Below are positions 59,901 to 64,000 of a stretch of DNA of 64,000 nucleotides, piece after piece. Source of the stretch: Trametopsis cervina (lineage: Eukaryota; Basidiomycota; Agaricomycetes; Polyporales; Irpicaceae); contig MU278352.1 of assembly GCA_022385755.1 (NCBI GenBank), positions 248,001 to 312,000 of the forward strand, given 5' to 3'. The translations under genes and the position numbers were made by a program. Numbering within the stretch: the first letter of the stretch is position 1; each line of letters begins with the position of its first letter. The notes below the pieces were generated by a model. It was given only the letters and a program-made list of their open reading frames with translations. It had not been told where the DNA came from and made no database searches.

Positions 59901-60230
59901 GCCCTCATCAAGGCGCTCAAGGAGTTCGAGGGTGGTGTGCTCGTTATCACGCACAACCGCGACTTCTCCGAGTCCCTTTGCAAGGAGGTCTGGGCCATGC
60001 GTGACGGTCGTCTTGAGGCTTCCGGCCACAACTGGGTCGAGGGTCAGGGCTCTGGTCCCCGTATCGACAAGGCTGCGGGTGAAGAGGAGGATCAGTACGA
60101 TGCTATGGGTAACAAGATCGAGGTTACGAAAAAGAAGAAGCTCACTGCTGCTGAGGCGCGTAAGGCAAAGAAGGAGCGTATCGCAAGGAGAAAGCGTGGC
60201 GAGGAGGTCTTCACCGATGAGGAGCTATAA
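56935..60230 (+). CDS. TEF3: Translation elongation factor 3 (fungal ABCF-type ATPase)
   Basis: EF3 is the fungus-specific ATPase that helps release E-site tRNA during elongation. Exons 56935-57803, 57856-59819 and 59875-60230 encode 1062 residues. After an Ala/Pro-rich start, residues ~20-310 form HEAT repeats, then a four-helix region. ABC1 has Walker [18 protein letters not shown], signature [15 protein letters not shown] and Walker [18 protein letters not shown]2 has [33 protein letters not shown] and CLDEPT-NYLD (split by intron 2), with the chromodomain-like insertion between its Walker A and signature (residues ~790-870). A basic C-terminal tail ([23 protein letters not shown]) contacts the ribosome in this family. 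Codon use is strongly biased to C-ending codons, as expected for a highly expressed gene. Two ATGs begin the frame two codons apart; the first is taken. Confidence 0.98.
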
Positions 60231-60673
60231 GCATCTGACTAATGTCTTGCTTTTCTTTCTTCGTCTCCCCTTCGCACACCTTCGCCACTATCATTATTCC
60301 CTTGCCTGTTCGGATCGTCTCTGCTGTTCTGTTGTCTCACAAGCGTTGTCGCCCTAGTTGTACCTCTTCTGCACTCTGATTGTATCCTAGTATTGTAATG
60401 ACGAGTTTACGCATTTCATGACTGGTATCTTTGCTGTGTGCCGCGTGTCTTGGCGATGAGAGATGTCGGGATGGCCGACTCGGCTTGCATGGTAATGACG
60501 GCACAGGATTGGGAAGCGCGCACCGCCAAGATTGCCTGGTTAGTCGAATTCTGTGTTCAACGTCCACGCCCAGCCTCTTCACTGCGGCCGCGTGCTACTA
60601 CTACTCTTGTTCTTGTACTACCACCTCATCTGTGTAGCCTACTATCCCTCTAACGACCGCGCAACGACCTGCG
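60231..60673. other. Intergenic, EF3 to M50-like gene
   Basis: This spacer should hold the EF3 3' end and the promoter of the next gene. Short frames across it show no family resemblance. Confidence 0.65.
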
Positions 60674-62320
60674 ATGCCTCCTTACGAATTTACGCCCGCG
60701 GGCTACCCACCAGGCGCAGCTAACCCTTTCTCGAGCCATCCTGTGTATCTTGTTGCTCGAGATGCGCGGGATATGCTTACTCCGACCGCAACACAGAGGA
60801 CCACGTTGATTGTAGCAGCATGTTATATCGTGGTTATTGCTATTCTATGGTGCGTGCTTTATTCGGTCTTGGTGTGGCCATTCATGTCCGTTTAGCTCAC
60901 AATGTGCGCACATACTAGGCATGTCCCTTATTTGTCGGTGATACGTGAGTTCTATTGCCTGCGCGCCTCGATTAACAACAAACAAGACGATGAATGGCGC
61001 TGACTGAGACCGTGCTACCCGTCCGTTCGTGCAGTGTACCCATTCAAGTAAGTTACCCAGCCACTGGGTTACGGAAAGCCTGTAACTGACCGGTGGTGAC
61101 ACACAGGCTTCTAACTGTCGGCTTTCACGAGGTGATTAGCTCTGTTCTGCTTCGCCGCCATCTACCTCGAGTACCATAATAACCGCACTATATTGCTTTA
61201 GCTCAGTCATGCCCTTGTCGGCGGTGAGTTAGGATACCTCGTGGTGTTCTTCATTGGAGGCTCATCGATACCTTCCCGTTGCCGCGCCTAGTCCTCACAT
61301 GCGCGCGTATTCATTCCATCGAAATCGACCGTGAGTGCTTGCAGTTTACGTCCTGACCCCTTCTCTGCGAACGCGCAGCTGATGCTTCTTCCTCGAACCT
61401 AGCCGATGAAGGAGGTGCAACCCACATGTCGGGAGGAATCCCTTGGTTGACGCTCCCCGCCGGCTACCTTGGTTCCTCCTTGATCGGCGCTGCACTCATC
61501 GTGTGTGGCTTCGATACGAACGCCAGCAAAGTCGCGTGTCTGGTCCTTGCCGTGTTCTTCTTGTTCACCTTGTGGTGGGCGAGAAGAGAAGTCTTGTAAG
61601 TGTGACCTATCATGGTGAATTCTTGTACCAATTGCCGATCATCCGGGTGCAGGACATGGCTACTCATCCTCGGCATGTCGGGCCTAATCGTCCTCTTTTG
61701 GTTCGTTGGCGGCGGAGTCGCACTGCGGTATTTTGTAAGTATTTGTCCCATATTCGAATCCCGATGGTGTCGCTCATTTTATTTGACAGGTACTGTTTAT
61801 AGGTGTCATGTCTTGCATGTATGTGCTCTGGGATGTGATAGGTAAGCTCTCAAATATAATGCTCACGGCCCGAGCCATCTCACTGACATCGATCGCAGAC
61901 GACACGATATCGCGTAAAGTGAATGGATCAGATGCGAGCTCATATGCCGAGATCTGTGGATGCTGCCCATCCCAAGGTAAGCCTCCGTCCTGTGGGTACC
62001 GAACCTCATACTTACCCAATAAAACCAGTGTGGGGTGTCATATGGCTGCTGCAAGCCATACTGTTCTTCGCTGCGGCGATCATAATCGGCATAGTCGCCT
62101 TCAAGGTCAGTACTCGTCTCACGGGCTTCATCGAAAAAGCATATTCTTATTACTTGTCCTGTCTCGCCAGCAATCCGCCGCCCAGCAGGCATCAGACTCG
62201 CAGCACTTCCTGCCCGTTCCAGGCTCGCATAACGCCGCTTCGAGTTTGTCATCGAGCATGCTCTCCATTACATGTTCCGTCTTCATAGTTGGTTTGTTCA
62301 CGTCGACCATCCTATGGTGA
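60674..62320 (+). CDS. M50-like (site-2-protease-type) membrane metallopeptidase
   Basis: Twelve small exons: 60674-60849, 60919-60944, 61035-61047 (13 nt), 61107-61131, 61202-61223, 61292-61330, 61379-61595, 61653-61734, 61790-61841, 61899-61976, 62029-62105 and 62171-62320 (318 residues). A first helix (TTLIVAACYIVVIAILW) leads to HVPYLSVILYPFK, spliced to LLTVGFHE and then LSHALVG. This reconstitutes an HExxH zinc motif (HELSH). Then come SIEIDPDA, GGIPWLTLPAGYLGSSLIGA and several hydrophobic helices (LLILGMSGLIVLFWFVGGG, VWGVIWLLQAILFFAAAIII). It resembles the fungal 'peptidase M50B-like' family, multi-pass proteins of unknown substrate. The helix containing HExxH would sit in the membrane, as in site-2 proteases. 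The call depends on correct joining of several tiny exons, all of which keep frame. Confidence 0.8.
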
Positions 62321-62630
62321 TCACGCGCCAACCCGGTAAATATCACCTTCGGACGACGGCTGCACGGACAGCGGATGTCTTGAATTGAACTGTTCATGTA
62401 GATGTGTTATGTATGGACTGTTGTTATAGCTAATTGTACTAACAAATGGATTCAAATTGTGCTACGGCTGCATGGGATAGTCTCCGTGAATTGTACATAC
62501 GCTACACTTGTTGTGGCTACGGGCTACATTCATGCCGAGAAAGTATATCCAAGAAATACGTCCAAGAAATATATCCAAGAAACAGAATCCAAGCAAGTTT
62601 CCTTCCGCTTATGAGGCTCGTGTTCGTGTT
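62321..62630. other. Convergent intergenic region with a 13-bp tandem repeat
   Basis: Both flanking genes end here. Apart from the tandem repeat at 62544-62595, nothing is recognised. Confidence 0.7.
62544..62595 (+). repeat. 13-bp tandem repeat, about four copies
   Basis: Units read TATATCCAAGAAA, TACGTCCAAGAAA, TATATCCAAGAAA and a degenerate CAGAATCCAAGCA. It is a short minisatellite between two convergent genes and may lie in either 3' untranslated region. Confidence 0.85.
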
Positions 62631-64000
62631 CTATACAAAATACATCTGGTTCTTGACGAGTTCATGTGCAGGCCGCAAGCGGCTCTGCCACGTCTCGAGG
62701 TTGAACACGTTATCATCGTGGGTGCCGACGCCTGACGTTTCGTCGTCGTAATGGGCGCCATCGCCAGGCTTGAATTGGAACGATGCGTGGGTGCAGAGTT
62801 TCTGAGTAACAAAGGCATGTGAGTAAAGGAAAACGGATGGAATATTCTTCAGAGTGACTGACGTCCGCATCTATTGAACGGGGAGTAATCAGTTTCTGAA
62901 CCGGCGATGCATGTAAAAGAGTGCGACTCACAATAAACCGGCGCAGGGATTGATACCGAACGGGTCGCTGGGGCGTAGATGTGGCATAAAGCATACGAAA
63001 TAGCTTGTAGTCTAAACAGATCCTATGTCAGTACCCAAGCCGCGAAAGCGAGGAATCGTTCATACTGATCTGGACTCCAGCCGGGATCGTTTCTGAGCAC
63101 GACATAGTGACTTGGCCTGCTTGCTGTTCGTATTGGTACACAACATCAGAGATACATCCTCGAGCAGTATGAAAAATGACGTACTGCCTATAATTCCCGC
63201 ATGCGACTGAAGGTAGAAGTTGGGCCATCTGGAATGCACGATCTCGCTGTCTACGACCAGACCAGGTCTGCAGTTACCTTTGTTGTCGCCGGAGAATCTG
63301 AAATGTATGACTCTCATGAAGCGAATCTTCAACAATCTAAGTAAGCGGTGACTTACCTGTCCTTAGGGAAGAAACGGACATGGTGTCTATGTTAAAATCA
63401 GCATTCATGCACGGCCAAGAAGTAACAAGAAGGGTGACTGCACCTTTTGCCGACGACGATGAACGCAATCTTGGGCAGATACCTTGGGTCCTTCACTTGC
63501 TTCTGGAGACGCTCTGCCGAAGTGTGTCAGGAAGCGAAGGAGCAAGGAATCGGACTGCTGACCTTGGATTGATCCTATCTCTCTATCCACTACACGTGCA
63601 TACTCTCCCTCAGAAACACCGTCGCGATAGATGACGATCTTTTGGGGTATTGCGCCCTTCTGAGCTGCTCTGAAGGACTCGATAGCGTCCTAGACCCCAG
63701 TCAGTGGGAGAGCGTATACTCGGCTTCATCGACGCTTACGATTAACATTCCCGCCAAATCCTCGATTACCTCCTGACGAGGATCCTGACACCTGACATGC
63801 GCGCTGTATTTTGCATAGTTCACGTCGACCGATGCAACAAGACCTGCGATCGAGGGCCTGTTTCGTACACCAGGCGCAGGGTGGCTGATGTCGCATCCTA
63901 GAGGAGATGCTAAGCACTGTATATGAAAACCGAGCTAAAGTCATTTACCGACTACCATCGTGTGATGGAGAGCGTCTCCAAGAGCTTGATACAGGAAAGC
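62631..64000 (-). CDS. Argonaute, C-terminal PIWI domain (5' part beyond the window)
   Basis: Argonautes bind small RNAs and guide silencing. Exons (complement) are 63949->64000, 63740-63897, 63563-63689, 63444-63513, 63357-63386, 63185-63297, 63066-63123, 62932-63011, 62863-62870 (8 nt) and 62631-62801. They assemble in frame through the PIWI domain: HTMVVGCDISHPAPGV (first catalytic Asp), QKIVIYRDGVSEGEY (second catalytic Asp), PKIAFIVVGKRHHVRFFPKD and GNCRPGLVVD. Then follow FYLQSHAGIIGTSRPSHY, SYALCHIYAPATRSVSIPAP and VYYAD, ending KNQMYFV at the usual C-terminus. The fourth catalytic position is Asp (YYAD) where human Ago2 has His, giving a DEDD-type tetrad compatible with slicing. The N, PAZ and MID domains lie outside the window, so length and paralogue identity are unknown. 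Confidence 0.92.

Overview
This window looks like nuclear chromosomal DNA from a basidiomycete fungus of the mushroom/bracket-fungus type (Agaricomycetes). It holds fungus-specific genes: translation elongation factor 3, a cerato-platanin, a Zn2Cys6 regulator, a MATA-type HMG-box regulator and an F-box protein. Almost every gene is broken by introns of about 45-70 bp, mostly GT-AG. No bacterial, plasmid, phage or CRISPR features were seen, and no intact transposon. The exact order or genus cannot be told from the sequence alone. All gene models below were spliced by eye, using reading-frame continuity, GT/AG (rarely GC/AG) borders and family knowledge.

Layout. 1-3 kb: no recognised gene, but three diverged copies of a ~250 bp repeat. 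3-8 kb: a short intronless P450-like gene, a mitochondrial tryptophanyl-tRNA synthetase with a one-base frameshift, and an F-box protein. 8-13 kb: gene-poor, with one small unknown ORF. 13-20 kb: Pfs2 (mRNA 3'-end processing), an RNA polymerase I RPA34-like subunit, cerato-platanin and glutamate 5-kinase. 20-24 kb: a gene-poor block containing a perfect 16-bp inverted repeat. 24-28 kb: the HMG-box regulator and a single-pass membrane protein. 29-36 kb: a 22-exon Na+/K+-type P-ATPase, an MCP1-like mitochondrial membrane protein and a TMEM19-family protein. 36-41 kb: WBP1 (oligosaccharyltransferase), COX17 (copper chaperone) and an Ariadne-type RBR ubiquitin ligase. 41-46 kb: an ADP1-type ABCG transporter and adenylate kinase. 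46-53 kb: a Zn2Cys6 transcription factor between two gene-poor stretches. 53-64 kb: V-ATPase subunit a, elongation factor 3, an M50-like membrane metalloprotease, and the C-terminal half of an Argonaute running off the right edge.

The genes are mostly unrelated housekeeping functions (translation, glycosylation, ion and proton transport, RNA processing, proline synthesis, copper delivery), so this is an ordinary euchromatic segment rather than a pathway cluster. Several pairs are divergent (TrpRS/F-box, MCP1/TMEM19, WBP1/COX17, RBR/ABCG) or convergent (ATPase/MCP1, COX17/RBR, M50/AGO, RPA34/cerato-platanin). I did not find a convincing new multi-gene system. The best leads are an 8-nt microexon at a catalytic position of Argonaute, the TrpRS frameshift, two GC-AG introns, a shortened P450 lacking a recognisable I-helix motif, the animal-type ATPase, the M50-like HExxH protein, and the unexplained repeat and hairpin elements.
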